From assembly GCA_032717465.1 (NCBI GenBank), contig JAVRFU010000132.1, positions 310,001-374,000 of the forward strand: a stretch of DNA of 64,000 nucleotides, in the 5' to 3' direction. Shown one piece after another: positions 12,432-22,606 of the stretch. The DNA comes from Coenobita brevimanus (Eukaryota; Arthropoda; Malacostraca; Decapoda; Coenobitidae). Numbering within the stretch: the first letter of the stretch is position 1; each line of letters begins with the position of its first letter. The notes under the pieces were generated by a model. That model ran no database searches. It was not told where the DNA came from and worked only from the letters and a program-made list of their open reading frames with translations. Made by a program: the position numbers and the translations under genes.

Positions 12432-12504
12432 TGGTCGTGGTGTAGTGGTATGCTGCCTGGCTCTCATCTGAGAGTCCCTGGTTCGATTCCCAGCATATTG
12501 GTAA
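12432..12504 (+). pseudogene. tRNA-like sequence (Glu-type, degenerate)
   Basis: Contains a perfect A box (TGGTGTAGTGG, 12438-12448) and B box (GGTTCGATTCC, 12480-12490) at tRNA spacing. CTGGCTCTCA places a CTC anticodon in the anticodon loop, as in tRNA-Glu. The T stem looks one base short, the anticodon stem has a mismatch, and the acceptor ends pair poorly. It is therefore a tRNA pseudogene or the head of a tRNA-derived SINE, not a functional gene. Confidence 0.5.
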
Positions 12505-12699
12505 TTTACCAGATGAATTTGTGTAATTTGAAGGCATTATTACAAGTTCTATCCTGATTAGCAAACCTAAGAAAATCACCAATTCATCGCGGTATAGTGA
12601 AACGTTATTATTATGAAAATATCAGTCATATGATTCGCTGAAAATAACTTCAATCAAGATAGAGTTTTATATAAAAAAAAAAGGTGAAATATGCATTAC

Positions 12700-12831
12700 C
12701 CTCTCTCTCTCTCTCTCTCTCCCTTCTAATGTGTGTGTGTGTGTGTGTGTGTGATTAATAGGAAAAGGGAAAGTTTCTCCCTCTCCCTCCCCACCTTCTC
12801 TCTTTGTTCTTTCCTCCTTCCCTCCCTCCCT

Positions 12832-12864
<33 letters not shown>

Positions 12865-13060
12865 TGTATAATATTAAACAAATTATGTTCAGTATATGGC
12901 TTATATTTATATTTACAACTCTTATTTACAATAAGTATACACAAGACACCTCACACAACACTTGTTTATTCATCTTCATCGCTGCTGGACTCGTTCAATA
13001 TATTGATAACAATATTTTCTACCATGTGGTTTACAGCAGTGTCATTTCTCATAAATTCTT

Positions 13061-13095
<35 letters not shown>
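12700..13095. repeat. Low-complexity stretch: CT and GT tracts
   Basis: (CT)n at 12701-12720 and 12838-12864, (GT)n at about 12731-12752 and 13065-13094, with pyrimidine-rich DNA between. Open frames here are artefacts of the tracts. Confidence 0.9.
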
Positions 13096-13107
13096 CGCAC
13101 ATTTCTG

Positions 13108-13626
13108 CTAGTTTTCTGCTGTTACTTTTTCTATCGCATTTCTCGTCAGCTCTTCGATCACTCGTAATTTTTGAGAAGAATTTGAGTTTCTCTTCCTCAC
13201 ATCATCGTTGACCTGAGCCCAAATCAGCTGTATGGGGTTGAGCTGGCAATGATAGGGAGGAAGCCGCAGCACCTGGTGACCAGGATTATTGACGATTTCA
13301 TCAATTTCAAACAATTGCTTGTCTTTGTTTTTTTTCACTTGGTGTAGCAGCTCAGCCTTAGTGTGCAGAGGGTTATGAGGGAGGTTGTTATCAAAAAGCC
13401 ACTTTATAATTTCTTGTTTTCGTAAGCTCTGTGTTGATGCTTTATTTATGATTTTGCAGTGGTATGATGCGTTGTCCATTATTATAAGTGACCTGGTGGG
13501 ATGTTGGGAAGCATCATCAAGGACGTTCCAGGAAATGCTGCATGTGACCTCAAGGCAGAAGCTCCACTCATCTTGACCTGAGGCCAAACGCACACCTGAA
13601 CCAGTACGGGTCAGCAGGTGCTCCAC
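13108..13626 (-). pseudogene. Tc1/IS630-type DDE transposase C-terminal remnant
   Basis: A 172-codon minus-strand open frame. The second catalytic block is seen as SLIIMDNASYH. A long insert follows (EIIKWLFDNN ... HTKAELLHQVKK), then GHQVLRLPPYHCQLNPIQL-type sequence, the third block of DDE_3-like transposases. In relatives this block reads NPIE; here the Glu codon is CAG (Gln), so the third catalytic acid is missing. The N-terminal DNA-binding part and first Asp block are not recognisable upstream. No inverted termini were identified. Decayed copy of a cut-and-paste element. Confidence 0.75.
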
Positions 13627-13780
13627 TCATGCATTCCATCCTTCCTCTTCTTTGTACCATTCATCTCAAGCAATACTCACCCAAGAGTTCCAGCATGCTC
13701 CACATATTTTCATAAGAACTGTCAATAGAGAATATACCTTATATGCGCGTGTGTGGGAGCATGTATGTGTGTGTGTGTGT

Positions 13781-14257
13781 TCTTACCTAATTGTATCTTT
13801 ACAGGAATGAGTCAAGCTCGTACTGTCCCGTGTCTTAAACCATATTTATCGTACATATCCTTAAATTTGTGAATTGTTTTGGCACACACTATTTCATTCG
13901 GTAGTGCATTCCATTGATCAATTGCTGTGTTTGGGAAACTGAATTTCCTTACGTCTTTATCACCTCTCTTCTTATGCAGTTTTTTGCAGTGTCCTCTTGC
14001 TGATGCTTCTCCATATGTTAAGTAATCATTTATGTCTATTTTCTCCTTTCCTGATATGCACTTATATAGCATTATCATGTCACCTCTTTTCCTTCTCTCC
14101 TTTAGTGTTGGTAGATTCAGTTTATTTAGTCTTTCTTCGTAGCTTAGGTCCCTTATGCATGGTATCCATCTTGTAGCGGCCCTTTGAACTTTTTCAATCT
14201 TGTCTATATGCTTTTTGAGATGAGGACTCCAGACTACTGATGCATATTCCAGGGTTG
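13781..14257 (-). pseudogene. CR1-like LINE E 3' end, copy 1, between GT tracts
   Basis: Minus-strand C-terminus of a CR1-like ORF2: LEYASVVWSPHLKKHIDKI, RRKRGDMIMLYKCISGKEKI, RKFSFPNTAIDQWNALP, ending HGTVRA and stop. It is followed by a 3' end reading ATTAGGTAAGA on the sense strand. Both edges are GT tracts on the plus strand (13764-13780 and 14258-14282), i.e. CA on the element's sense strand. 5' truncated; open within the retained part. Confidence 0.85.
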
Positions 14258-14512
14258 GTGTGTGTGTGTGTGTGTGTGTGTGATGAATGGGAAATTTTGA
14301 AACCGGTCTTAAATAGTTTTTAAATATTAATACAACAATCAAGTTGCTAAAAGTAACGTATAAGAACTTACTGTAAGAAGAGAGAAAAACTGCAGTAGAC
14401 CTTTTGGTCCATGCTAGGCAGCTACAACAGGAATAAGACTAATCTATGAGAATAATACAAGGATAGCACAGAAGAAGGCTCTCCACAGAAAATACACACA
14501 CACACACACACA

Positions 14513-14860
14513 AGCTGCTTGAAGGATATCAAGAATTATAGCTTTCCTTACAGAAGTATAGACTTATGGAATAGCCTGGACAAAGAGATCGTCCAGTCAA
14601 AAAACTTAAACGAGTTTAAAGCTAAATTCGACTTACTGAGAAACAGCGGCAGAAACCCACGAGCATAGTACATTCCGTGTATATCACAATTAGGTATATT
14701 AGGTAAATACTTAAATATTTGGAACGACTTAGACAAAGAGGTGGTGCATGAGAAAAACATTCATGTGTGTAAAGGTAGACTTGATAAATGTGGATATGGA
14801 GACAGGACAACACGAGCATTGCTCAATTCCTGTATACTACAAATAGGTAAATACCTACAG
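14513..14860 (+). pseudogene. Second CR1-like LINE (family F) 3' ends between CA tracts
   Basis: Plus-strand fragments of an ORF2 C-terminus. SIDLWNSLDKEIVQSKNLNEF and FKAKFDLLRN are followed by a second partial copy (WNDLDKEVVHEKNI ... RTTRALLNSCILQIGKYL). The 3' terminus TACAAATAGGTAAATACCTA runs into the (CA)n tract at 14861. A CA tract also precedes it at about 14494-14512. Related to but distinct from LINE E. Confidence 0.7.
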
Positions 14861-14920
<60 letters not shown>

Positions 14921-14941
14921 TCTCTCTCTCTCTCTCTCTCT
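14861..14941. repeat. Compound (CA)n(TC)n microsatellite
   Basis: (CA)n at 14861-14916 directly joined to (TC)n to 14941, at the 3' end of the family F fragment. Confidence 0.95.
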
Positions 14942-15114
14942 CAGGAGAGGAAGGAGAAGGGAGGGGCTGGAGGAAAGGGGGGGATAATCCTTCTAAGGTC
15001 CCCTGCATTCTACGTTTGACCCAGACTTGGGAAGGAAAATACAGGTTTCTCTCTGCCAGTTTATATGGAACAGACCATAGTACTGTAGTAGTAGTAGTAG
15101 TAATAGTAGTAGTA

Positions 15115-15515
15115 GTGGCTTCTGTAGCCCCAGGGTAATCTGGAAAGTGAACTCAGAGGTCAGCAGGCAGAAGTTACTCTTCTTCTGCAGTCAACTAACC
15201 TCACGTAGAGGAACAAGGAAGGACGTAAGGGACATTCGTATAATCAAGCAGTGGAGCTGCATGGTTTTATCAGTGCCATCACATGAAGGCACTACCAGCA
15301 CCATCAAAGGGATGATGGAGAATGATGCCTTTATGTGGTGGGTGACACTGATAGGATTGAGTATTGGAACTACCTGGTTATACAGATGTCCCTCACCTCC
15401 CTTTCTTTCCCCTGAAGAAAGGATGGTGGGCTGCAGGATAGGGGCAACTCCAGCCTGCTGTTCACTGGCTTCACATTCAGATGAACCTAGGGCTGCAAAG
15501 CTACTACTGTACTAC
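15115..15515. repeat. Two head-to-head copies of dispersed repeat S2
   Basis: The left half (15115-15295) and the right half in reverse complement (15300-15515) both match the S2 core found at 21826, 23410 and 28920: TCTGAATGTGAACCCAGTGG, then CTGCAGCCCACCATCC and a CACATGAAGGCA block. The result is an imperfect palindrome of about 400 bp. Family type (SINE or MITE) is unclear. A TAG trinucleotide tract precedes it. Confidence 0.7.
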
Positions 15516-15821
15516 CATTAAAGGAGTTCATGTGCTGGAATATGTATTTACCTGCAATAAAAAATGAGTAGCACTATGCCACACTTATTTTTTCTCTCAA
15601 TTTCAGGTGAGATGAGGGAAAATTAGAGGCAACAAGAAGAAAAATTTATCAAAACTGAAGAAAGCAGCTAAAAGACTGCAGGATGATAGAATAGCAGCAT
15701 TTAAAATTATATTTAATGGTAGGTAAATTTACATGGTGTGTTATTACATTCAGTGTTTTGATAGATTGCATTAATAATAATAATAATAATGATGATAATA
15801 ATAATAATAATAATAATAATT
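15516..15821. other. No gene seen; AT-rich with ATA trinucleotides
   Basis: A-rich unique-looking sequence ending in an (ATA/ATG)n tract at about 15771-15821. No supported ORF or repeat beyond the tract. Confidence 0.7.
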
Positions 15822-16198
15822 AGTGGTAGGTGGTGGCGACCATCATCCACTCACTTGGTGTAGTGCTGCCTACTTCTTCCTTAGCCTTTATCATTCTTTT
15901 TCTGTGCCTGCCCTCTTCTCTTCCTATTTCTCCCATCTTTCCTGTCACTTCTTATTGCTTTTCTTTCCTTTACAGTTGGCTTTACATTGAGTGACAAGCC
16001 AAATGGTTTCCTGTAAGCCAAGAACCATTTACTACGCTGGGTGGTAACCATATAACCAAACCATATGTGCTCCCAATGTGTCAGCAAGTGGGTTGGTGAA
16101 GGGTTAGTGCCCCTCCCTGTAAAACAAATAACTCAAAGTCAAATGGGCACCCCTTACGGGATTATGGCATCTGGCAATAGATAGATGAATAGATAGAT
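15822..16198 (+). mobile_element. SINE-like element S4 with LINE C 3' tail, copy 1
   Basis: A ~375-bp unit whose last part reads GGGATTATGGCATCTGGCAA followed by a GATA-rich tail, the same 3' end as LINE C, while the body is unrelated to LINE C coding sequence. Body markers are CATCATCCACTCACTTGG, GGTTTCCTGTAAGCC and GGAGGGGCACTAACCC in suitable order on one strand. An inverse-oriented copy with a clean target duplication lies at 30944-31324. Confidence 0.75.
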
Positions 16199-16629
16199 AA
16201 TAATTATCATTATCATCATCCGGACCAGCAAGTTCAATCCTTTCACGCCTGACAATCTCCATCTGCTCTCCCTGACACGCCGTACACATAAAATCAGCAT
16301 TATCTCGCAGTCTACCTCTGATACCACTACATCTCTTGTGCACCCATTTATCACAAACACCGCACAAGATGGAATTACTTCCCACACCCTTGTGGCAAAC
16401 TGTAAATGGCCACTCTCCCTCGTCTTTGACAGTACCGCCACCAACCCTAGATATCATCACTTTTGTTTTATCTGCATTTACCCCTAAGCCCTTGTGCCCC
16501 ATACCATCTCTCCACTTCCTAAACCATTCCTCCGCCTCCCTTTCGTTCTCTGCAATCAACACCAAATCATCAGCATACAACATCTCCCATGGGAGTCCGT
16601 TTCTAAAGTCACATGAGAGGGCTTCAAGT
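16199..16629 (-). pseudogene. LINE B ORF2, RT motif C to zinc-finger segment
   Basis: Minus-strand continuation of the LINE B copy at 17051-20124. Encodes EALSCDFRNGLPWEMLYADD (motif C YADD intact), then GHKGLGVNADKTKVMISR. A Cys/His cluster with PHD-like spacing follows: C-HKGVGSNSIL-C-x2-C-DKWV-H-KR-C, ending FMCTAC. Sequence similarity to the copy at 23640-24536 stops after ERIELAG, where an ATG/ATA-rich run begins. It is separated from the upstream RT by the chimeric insertion 16630-17050. Confidence 0.8.
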
Positions 16630-17050
16630 CTATCTATCTATCTATCTATAGCCCGACGCCCTAATCCCGCAAAGGGTGGCCGCAGACAAAACGCCTCCAA
16701 GTCACTCTGTCACCCACCATTTGACTCCCCTCCCCCCAACTCACCCCCCCCTCCCTCATATACCTCTCAACTCCATCCCTCCACCTCATCCTCGGTCTAC
16801 CCCTCCCTCTCCCTCCCTCCACCTCACCTACATACACCCTCTTAGTCAGTCTTTCATTCTCCATCCTCTCCACATGTCCAAACCACCTCAGTGTATTTCT
16901 CCTAATCTTTTCACGCCTGACAATCTCCATCTGCTCTCCCTGACACGCCGTACACATAAAATCAGCATTATCTCGCAATCTACCTCTGATACCACTACAT
17001 CTTTTGTGCACCCATTTATCACAAACACCGCACAAGATGGAATTACTTCC
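16630..17050 (-). mobile_element. Chimeric insertion: LINE B zinc finger joined to LINE C 3' end
   Basis: On the minus strand this unit starts inside the LINE B zinc finger (GSNSILCGVCDKWVHKRCSG ... QMEIVRRE). It switches without a break into the LINE C C-terminus (KIRRNTLRWFGHVERMENER ... FVCGHPLRD) and ends in the LINE C GATA tail. It sits between the LINE B codons for SPMLFIM (17051 upward) and LEALSCDF (16628 downward), so it interrupts that RT. The in-frame junction and tail point to template switching during reverse transcription. Confidence 0.75.
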
Positions 17051-17456
17051 CATGATAAACAACATGGGACTCAAGACTGACCCCTGATGCACACCAACAT
17101 TCATGGAAAACTCATCACTGAAATCTCCATTCACTCTCACCGGGGTGTGAGCACCCACATACATAGCCATAACCACCCTAACCAGCCACTCCTCCAAGCC
17201 AAGCTTTCTCATTGCCCACTTCACCACCTCTCTAGGGACTCTGTCAAAGACCTTTTCCAAATCAACAAAAACAAAATACAGACCCCTTATCCTACCAATA
17301 TATTTTTCCTGAAGCTGTCGGACAATGAATATGGCATCAGTGGTCTCCCTACCTGGCATAAACCCAAACTGCATCTCATCAATATTCATTCTTTCTCTAA
17401 TCATACCTTCTAAAACTCTCTCCATTAGCTTCATTATCTGATCTAAAAGCATTATA

Positions 17457-18389
17457 CACTCAACCCCCTGCTATCACGCATTCAGCTGTCACACTTATCT
17501 GCCATCACGCACACATCAAATGCACAACCATACATGCTATCACGCACCCCAAGACCGCTATCACGCGTCGAGTTTGAAGACAGGCTAAGTGAAACTTATT
17601 CACACGGCACTTCATACGAGGTTTGCAGAGGATACGATGGTTAATCGGAACGGTAACGTGGTAAAATTCCCGATTATAGCACGGGCATTTGGAATGCATC
17701 TGAACGGATTCCTGCCGAGGACACAACGGGCAAAACAGTGACCAAAACCCATTCAGCTCGAAAGAATATATCGTACTACAGCATTGAAATTTAGCCTAAT
17801 GCTGAATACTTATTGTATTATTAGAATAAATATCAATCGTTTTGAAACCCTTATAAAGAGTTAATTTTTCTTATGCCGAAAAAACTGTGATGTCGATAAA
17901 GTAATCACGTGTTTACAACTGAGACGGGGCTCTGACGACAGTGTGAGGAACGTGTGTGATAGCGTCCAAGTTTTGTTCCACTTAAATGTTCCTCAGCCAT
18001 TCCTGATATAAGGTACCATGTGATACCCCCTTTAGCTGTGGACACTAAAGAAATGGAGACAGCCAAAGAGATCTGGCGGCAACTAAGCCACTCCCAAGCC
18101 TCGGAACCCATCAAACCACCCAAGCCGTAATCCTTATAAAAGTTTGATGGCCTTTTATGTTGTTTATTTATTCATTATACTGTTATTATTAATGTAATAA
18201 TGCTTTATTTCATGTTAGAGGAGAGATTGGCAGGAAATCGTAGGCATAAAGTGGTTAAAAGTTAGAAAAATGGGCCACTGAAAAACCAATTAGAAATTTT
18301 CCCATTGATTGTTCAGTTCAGCTATCACGCATTCAGCTATCACGTGCGTTTCCTGTGACCAATTAGGCGCGATAGCAGGGGGTTGAGTG
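17457..18389. mobile_element. 933-bp TIR transposon with TA duplication (pogo/Tigger-like, non-autonomous)
   Basis: The ends are inverted repeats: CACTCAACCCCCTGCTATC matches the reverse complement of the right end exactly for 19 bp, then with one mismatch to about 23. Both ends abut TA (17455-17456 and 18390-18391). The motif GCTATCACGC recurs near 17470, 17528 and 17551 on the left and twice near 18320 on the right, as subterminal repeats. No transposase recognised inside; short minus ORFs are not convincing. CA...TG ends and the TA target fit pogo/Tigger-type elements, but the class is inferred from the ends only. Confidence 0.85.
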
Positions 18390-19788
18390 TACCTCTTTAA
18401 TTTCCTCTTTCCAGGGCATCACCCTTCCCTTTATACACATTTACAATTATACTCCAGCCAATCATATGGGACAACACACTCACAAATAATCATATTTATC
18501 AGGTCAGTGACTAACCTCACCCCTATATCTCCTAAGGGCTTCAACATTTCGGCAGTCAACCCAGACACACTTGCTGCCTTCCCCACCATCATCCTGCTAT
18601 TTCCTCACTCACATTAGCAGCATTATTCATAGGCCAAGGGTCAAACACTGGATCTGCTGGCTCAAACCTTCCCTGTCCCAGTCAAACTCCCTGTTCAAGA
18701 ACCGGCTATAATGCTCTTTCCATGCATCTTTAATATCCTCACTGTTCACCACTACCCTTCCTTCATCATTCTTCACACACTGCTCACCTATAATATCCCG
18801 ATTATCCCTCTCCATCTGATTTGCCACCTTAAATGTCATATTTTTCCTTTCCCCATGATTTAGGTTATCAAGTAAAGTCTCTGTGACTGACTTCGCCCTG
18901 TATACCTCTCTTCTAGCCCTACGCTTGGCAGTCAAGTATTCCTCCTTGCTACCACCCTTCTTCCATTCCAGGAAAAACCTTCTTTTCTCCTTAACTGCAG
19001 CTTCTACACCCTCATCCCACCACCAGGTTACTTTATGTTTTGATGGTCCTCTTGTCCAACCGCATGTTACCTTAGTAACTGTCAAGAGATTTTTCTTGAG
19101 GGCTCTGTACTGTTCATTAATGCCTCTGTCTACAGCTCCCTGTTCAGCCACCATTCTCCTCATCTCGCTGTAGAAGGCGTCCCTTACTACTGTACTTGGT
19201 TTTTCAGCTTCCATATTTTCCTCCTAGGTACATAAGTCCTCTTTTTTCATCACTCGTTCTTTAAGCACCATATCACAAATCAATAGTTTCTGCTGCTGGA
19301 CACACTCCTCACTTCCTATAATTTCAACATCCCTCACTAACCTCCTATCAGCCCACCTAACCAGAAAATAATCTATCTGACTGCTATTTCCCCCAGACTC
19401 ATACGTAATTAACCTACTCTTTCTTTTCTTAAAATATGTGTTGCACACAATCATGTCCGTTGCCTCCCCAAACTTGAGTATCCTTTCCCCTTCCGCATTC
19501 CTTATACCATACGCACATCCCCCATGTACTCCTGCATAACCTTGTGCTGCTTCACCTACATGACCATTTAAATTCCCTCCCAAAACCACTATCTCATGAT
19601 TCCGCATACCACCTACTACACGTATTAAATCATCCCAAAATCTATCTTTCTCTGCTTCATCCAATCCTGCCTGTGGAGCAGATGCCGATATAATTGCAGC
19701 TATCTTTCTACTGGATAGAATTTTCACTACCAATATCCTATTGCTTATTTTCATAACATTCATAATATATTCCACCTATTTCTCCGCA

Positions 19789-19906
19789 GTCAATGACATC
19801 CGCAGCAGGGCCTGACAGCAATGAATGAGTAAATGGGGAGTGTGTCGTCCTGTCTCGGCTACCTCCCTTTCCTTAGGGGAAGCAGCCTAGGTATATAGAT
19901 AGATGG
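19789..19906 (+). mobile_element. 118-bp LINE A 3'-end insertion with 11-bp target duplication
   Basis: Matches the reverse complement of the LINE A 3' end (about 5640-5830) including CCTAGGTATATAGATAGATGG. It is flanked by exact copies of ATTTCTCCGCA at 19778-19788 and 19907-19917. A strongly 5'-truncated retrotransposition event inside the LINE B endonuclease. Confidence 0.92.
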
Positions 19907-20354
19907 ATTTCTCCGCAACCATCACACCAACACACCCATATCCGCCTGTCCCCCCCTGCCAAAACAACGTATAGTAACAGTCCTTCCCAACAATCTTTCT
20001 GGCTGATCCACCCTGTACCAGACTTCCTGCAAACACGCCACATCCACTCACGTCCTATGAATGCCTAAACGACTTCCCCTGCTCTTCCCCTCAAACTTCC
20101 CACATTCCATGAACCCACCCTCATCCCCCTGGTTGATTTACTGTCCTCAGGCTTGCTTTGAAATTTATTCTTGTGTTTTGTCATAGTCAGTATTAAGAAA
20201 GGGGGATAGACATACCCCATAACTAAATTACCTGGATATCATCTGGTGGTAGCGAGAATAAATAGAAATGACAACCATGGGCAGAATGGGTTATTTTCCA
20301 TGTGTTGACGATGATGATAATGTAATTACAGTTTTTTCCTTCTCAACTCAACAG

Positions 20355-20988
20355 AAGCAAAGAGAGCCATAGAGAGACAGAAGACACAACCTCCTACAAG
20401 TTCATCAACACCAGCGGACCTGTTACCTGTCGAGGAGGAGGAGAAAGAAAAGAAGGAGGGGGTGAAACGGGATGAAGAGACCGTTAGGAAGGAGTCGACA
20501 CTGACTGAGGAGACGAGCCATGTGGGGGAAACTGAACACGATGATAAACTGGACAGTGAAATGAAGGGTGAAAAGGAGAGGAAACAGGAGATAGGAGAGA
20601 AATATAGTGATGGGAAGAAGATGGATAGTTTAATTAATGATGAAGTAGAAAAGCAAGAGAAAGGAGAAAAATCCAGTGATGAGGAAAGATTAGACAGTGA
20701 TAACAAGGGTGAAATAGATGAAAAAGAAGAGAAAGGAAGAAGATTGAGGGTTGAGAAAATATTAGACAGTGGAACTAAGTGTGAAGTAGATAAGAAACGA
20801 GAGAAAGGGGAAAAATCTAAGGCTGAGAAAAACCTAGACAGTGGAAATAATGGTGAAATAGATAAGAAAGAAGAGAACGATGAGGATTCCAAGGGTGAGA
20901 CGCACATGAATGCAGAGAGAGCCCGGTGGATAATATTTCAGGAACTGAAGATGCTGGCAGATCCCGTCCATCACCGTAATTTTAGAGA
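20355..20988 (+). CDS. SBP2: SBP2 homologue exon: Lys/Glu-rich region leading into the RNA-binding domain
   Basis: Acceptor TTTTTTCCTTCTCAACTCAA+CAG ends at 20354; donor GTAGGT at 20989. Reading phase takes 1 nt from the previous exon and gives 2 nt to the next. The first ~160 residues are highly charged, with three loose repeats ending LDSDNKGEID, LDSGTKCEVD and LDSGNNGEID; they look disordered. The last ~25 residues (HMNAERARWIIFQELKMLAD, then HHRNFRE) begin the conserved block before the L7Ae fold of SECIS-binding protein 2, which binds SECIS elements and delivers Sec-tRNA machinery to ribosomes at UGA codons. The known SECIS-interaction motif is not clearly visible here. Confidence 0.85.
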
Positions 20989-21404
20989 GTAGGTGTTTTT
21001 TTTAATTGTGAGCCACTTGAAGGCAGTCAGATCCCTCTGTGTGATTAAGTTACGTTTGTGGAAAAAAAAACAGTCAGTTGTATATCAGATGTAGGGATCA
21101 TAGCAATCTTATATGGGAAATTGGTGATTATTTGTCGAAAAAGATGCCGAAATATTAAGATCATATAAGCAAACAATTGCACGATGGAAGATCGTATAGT
21201 GGGGTTTAGGTGCACTGATGTATTGAATATTGTTTAGGTAGTATGTTGTTACTGGTAATAGGGTAGAAGGGGGTGTGCTTAGTTGGTGTGGTCATATGCT
21301 ATACAGGTATTTGCCACTCGGTGTCCACAGTACGTTCCTGCATGTTAGTAAACTTTTTACAGTTTTTTGTTTTGGTCTATTTTTTACAGCTTTTATGTAA
21401 GTAG

Positions 21405-21600
21405 ATTAGGTTAGCATAGATATGGCTAGGTCGGGTTAGGTTAGATATGGTTATGTTATGTTGTTAGGTTAGGTTAGCTTGGGTTAGGTAAGATTATATT
21501 ACCAGCATGTTAAGTTAGATTACCTTAGATTTACCGGTAGTAATGTTCAGTTAGTGAAGGTTAGGTCAAGTTAGGTTAGGTTAGTAAGAATGAAATGACT
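21405..21600. repeat. Degenerate TTAGG-type repeat in an SBP2 intron
   Basis: Many GGTTAGG, GTTAGGTTAG and variant units in one orientation between two coding exons. Resembles the arthropod telomere unit TTAGG but is strongly degenerate. A longer stretch lies at 58318-58880. Confidence 0.7.
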
Positions 21601-21664
21601 TAGGATGGATTAACCTTCGGGGTGAATTGATGAGAACACCCTCTAATCTGACGCCTCTCCCCAG

Positions 21665-21781
21665 GTACTGCACCCATGTTGTGACAGATGAAATTAATGA
21701 AGTGGCAGCAGAATTGCTCAAAGCTGTGGTTCTGTTCCAGAGGCAACTGTATGCACGGGACCCTGCCAAGGGTGCCATCAA
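21665..21781 (+). CDS. SBP2: SBP2 homologue exon: region before the L7Ae fold
   Basis: Acceptor CTCCCCAG ends at 21664; donor GTCAGT at 21782. Joined to the previous exon it reads FREYCTHVVTDEINEVAAEL and then VVLFQRQLYARDPAKGAIK. The vertebrate SBP2 family has the same layout (FRxYC, long helix, LxRFQDRMYxxDPxKAxxK). Using the GTCAGT donor, the join to the next exon aligns without a gap. The helical segment precedes the L7Ae domain and contributes to ribosome and SECIS binding in the family. High confidence from length, spacing and phase. Confidence 0.9.
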
Positions 21782-21825
21782 GTCAGTTGATAATTTTGGT
21801 TGTTGCTGTTGTAGCACAGGTAGTA

Positions 21826-22040
21826 GTAGTAGTAGTAGTAGTAACTGTGACCCCAGGCCTATGTAAACAAGAAGCCAGTGGACTATAGGCTGAAGCTGAC
21901 ATTTTTCTGCAGTCCACCATTTTTCAAATGGGGGATGGGAAGGAAATTGATGGTTGTTTGTAAAACCAGGCAGTGGAACCACCGAGTTATATAGGCACCG
22001 GACTACTGGCACATGAAGGCGTTCTTTGCCAGCACCTGCT
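21826..22040 (+). repeat. Dispersed repeat S2 copy
   Basis: Starts with (TAG)n, then CCCCAGGCCTATGTAAAC, CCAGTGGACTATAGGC, CTGCAGTCCACC and a CACATGAAGGC block near 22010. Same order as copies at 15115, 23410 and 28920. Confidence 0.7.
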
Positions 22041-22159
22041 TCAAGTGAAACCGCCCTAAGTGAGACATATTTCTGGTTTGTGACTGAGTGGTTAAAGCTT
22101 AAAAACATTCATTTCTAACTTCTGAGCAACTTTATAATGAATCATAAGTAACTTTAAGT

Positions 22160-22385
22160 GAATATCATCATCATCATCATTATCTAATCCTGTGTTGCCC
22201 CATGAGGAGTGTAGGAACCCAGGGCTAGGCAAGTTGGTCCAGACATTTAAGATGAGAGTGACCAGCCTCACTCATCCCTGAGTGGCATTACATGAGCAAT
22301 AAACCCCAACCACCCCTTGGATATAAACCTACATTGGCTTAATCTGGCAGGAGTGCCTTAGTTACCCACTAAACCACCAGGTGCC
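22160..22385 (-). mobile_element. tRNA-derived SINE S1 with (GAT)n tail
   Basis: On the minus strand the head (GCACCTGGTGGTTTAGTGG) carries an A box TGGTTTAGTGG and a degenerate B box GGTTTATATCC. The body follows (GGGATGAGTGAGGCTGGTCA, CCAACTTGCCTAGCCC), and the tail is (GAT)n at the low coordinate. A body-only copy is at 29650. Directly abuts repeat S4 at 22386. Confidence 0.7.
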
Positions 22386-22606
22386 ATAGTTTGGTTATGT
22401 GGTTATCACCCAGCGTAGTAAATGGTTTCCTGATGTACAGGAGACCATTTGCCATGTCAGTCAGTGAAGAGTCACCTGTAGACAGAAGGAAGAAGAAAGA
22501 AAGAAAGAAAGAAGGAAAGAAGAAAGGAAGAGAGGAGAGGACAGTCACCTGAGAGCAGCACTACGTTGAGTGAGTGGATGGTGAGCGCCCCCACCTACCA
22601 CTAATA
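22386..22606 (-). repeat. SINE-like S4 fragment without the GATA tail
   Basis: Matches the S4 body (GTGGTTATCACCCAGC, GTAAATGGTTTCCTG, GTGAGTGGATGGTG) in the same orientation as 30944-31324, truncated before the LINE C-like tail. Contains a GAAA-rich run at 22492-22540. Confidence 0.7.

Larger units (their letters stand above)
17051..20124 (-). pseudogene. LINE B ORF2: endonuclease, linker and reverse transcriptase, multiply interrupted
   Basis: ORF start at 20124 (MRVGSWNVGSLRG) opens an RTE-type endonuclease with an early in-frame TAG. GGTGGYGCVGVMVAEK, GGNLNGHVGE (GDLN block with Asp replaced by Gly) and QIDYFLVRW follow. The linker occupies 18627-19214 (WWWDEGVEAAVKEKRRF). RT starts at about 18600 (KAASVSGLTAEMLKPLG), continues after the DNA transposon 17457-18389 as QFGFMPGRETTDA, motif A FVFVDLEKVFDRV and motif B VHQGSVLSPMLF, and carries on at 16629. 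Removing the transposon plus one TA restores frame across the join. Two nested insertions (17457-18389 and 19789-19906) lie inside. Confidence 0.85.

Noticed and set aside
13108..13626. Active transposase gene
   Set aside because: N-terminus missing and the third catalytic Glu reads Gln.
21581..22108. Minus-strand 175-codon ORF overlapping an SBP2 exon
   Set aside because: Antisense of the exon and of repeat S2; no splice or domain support.
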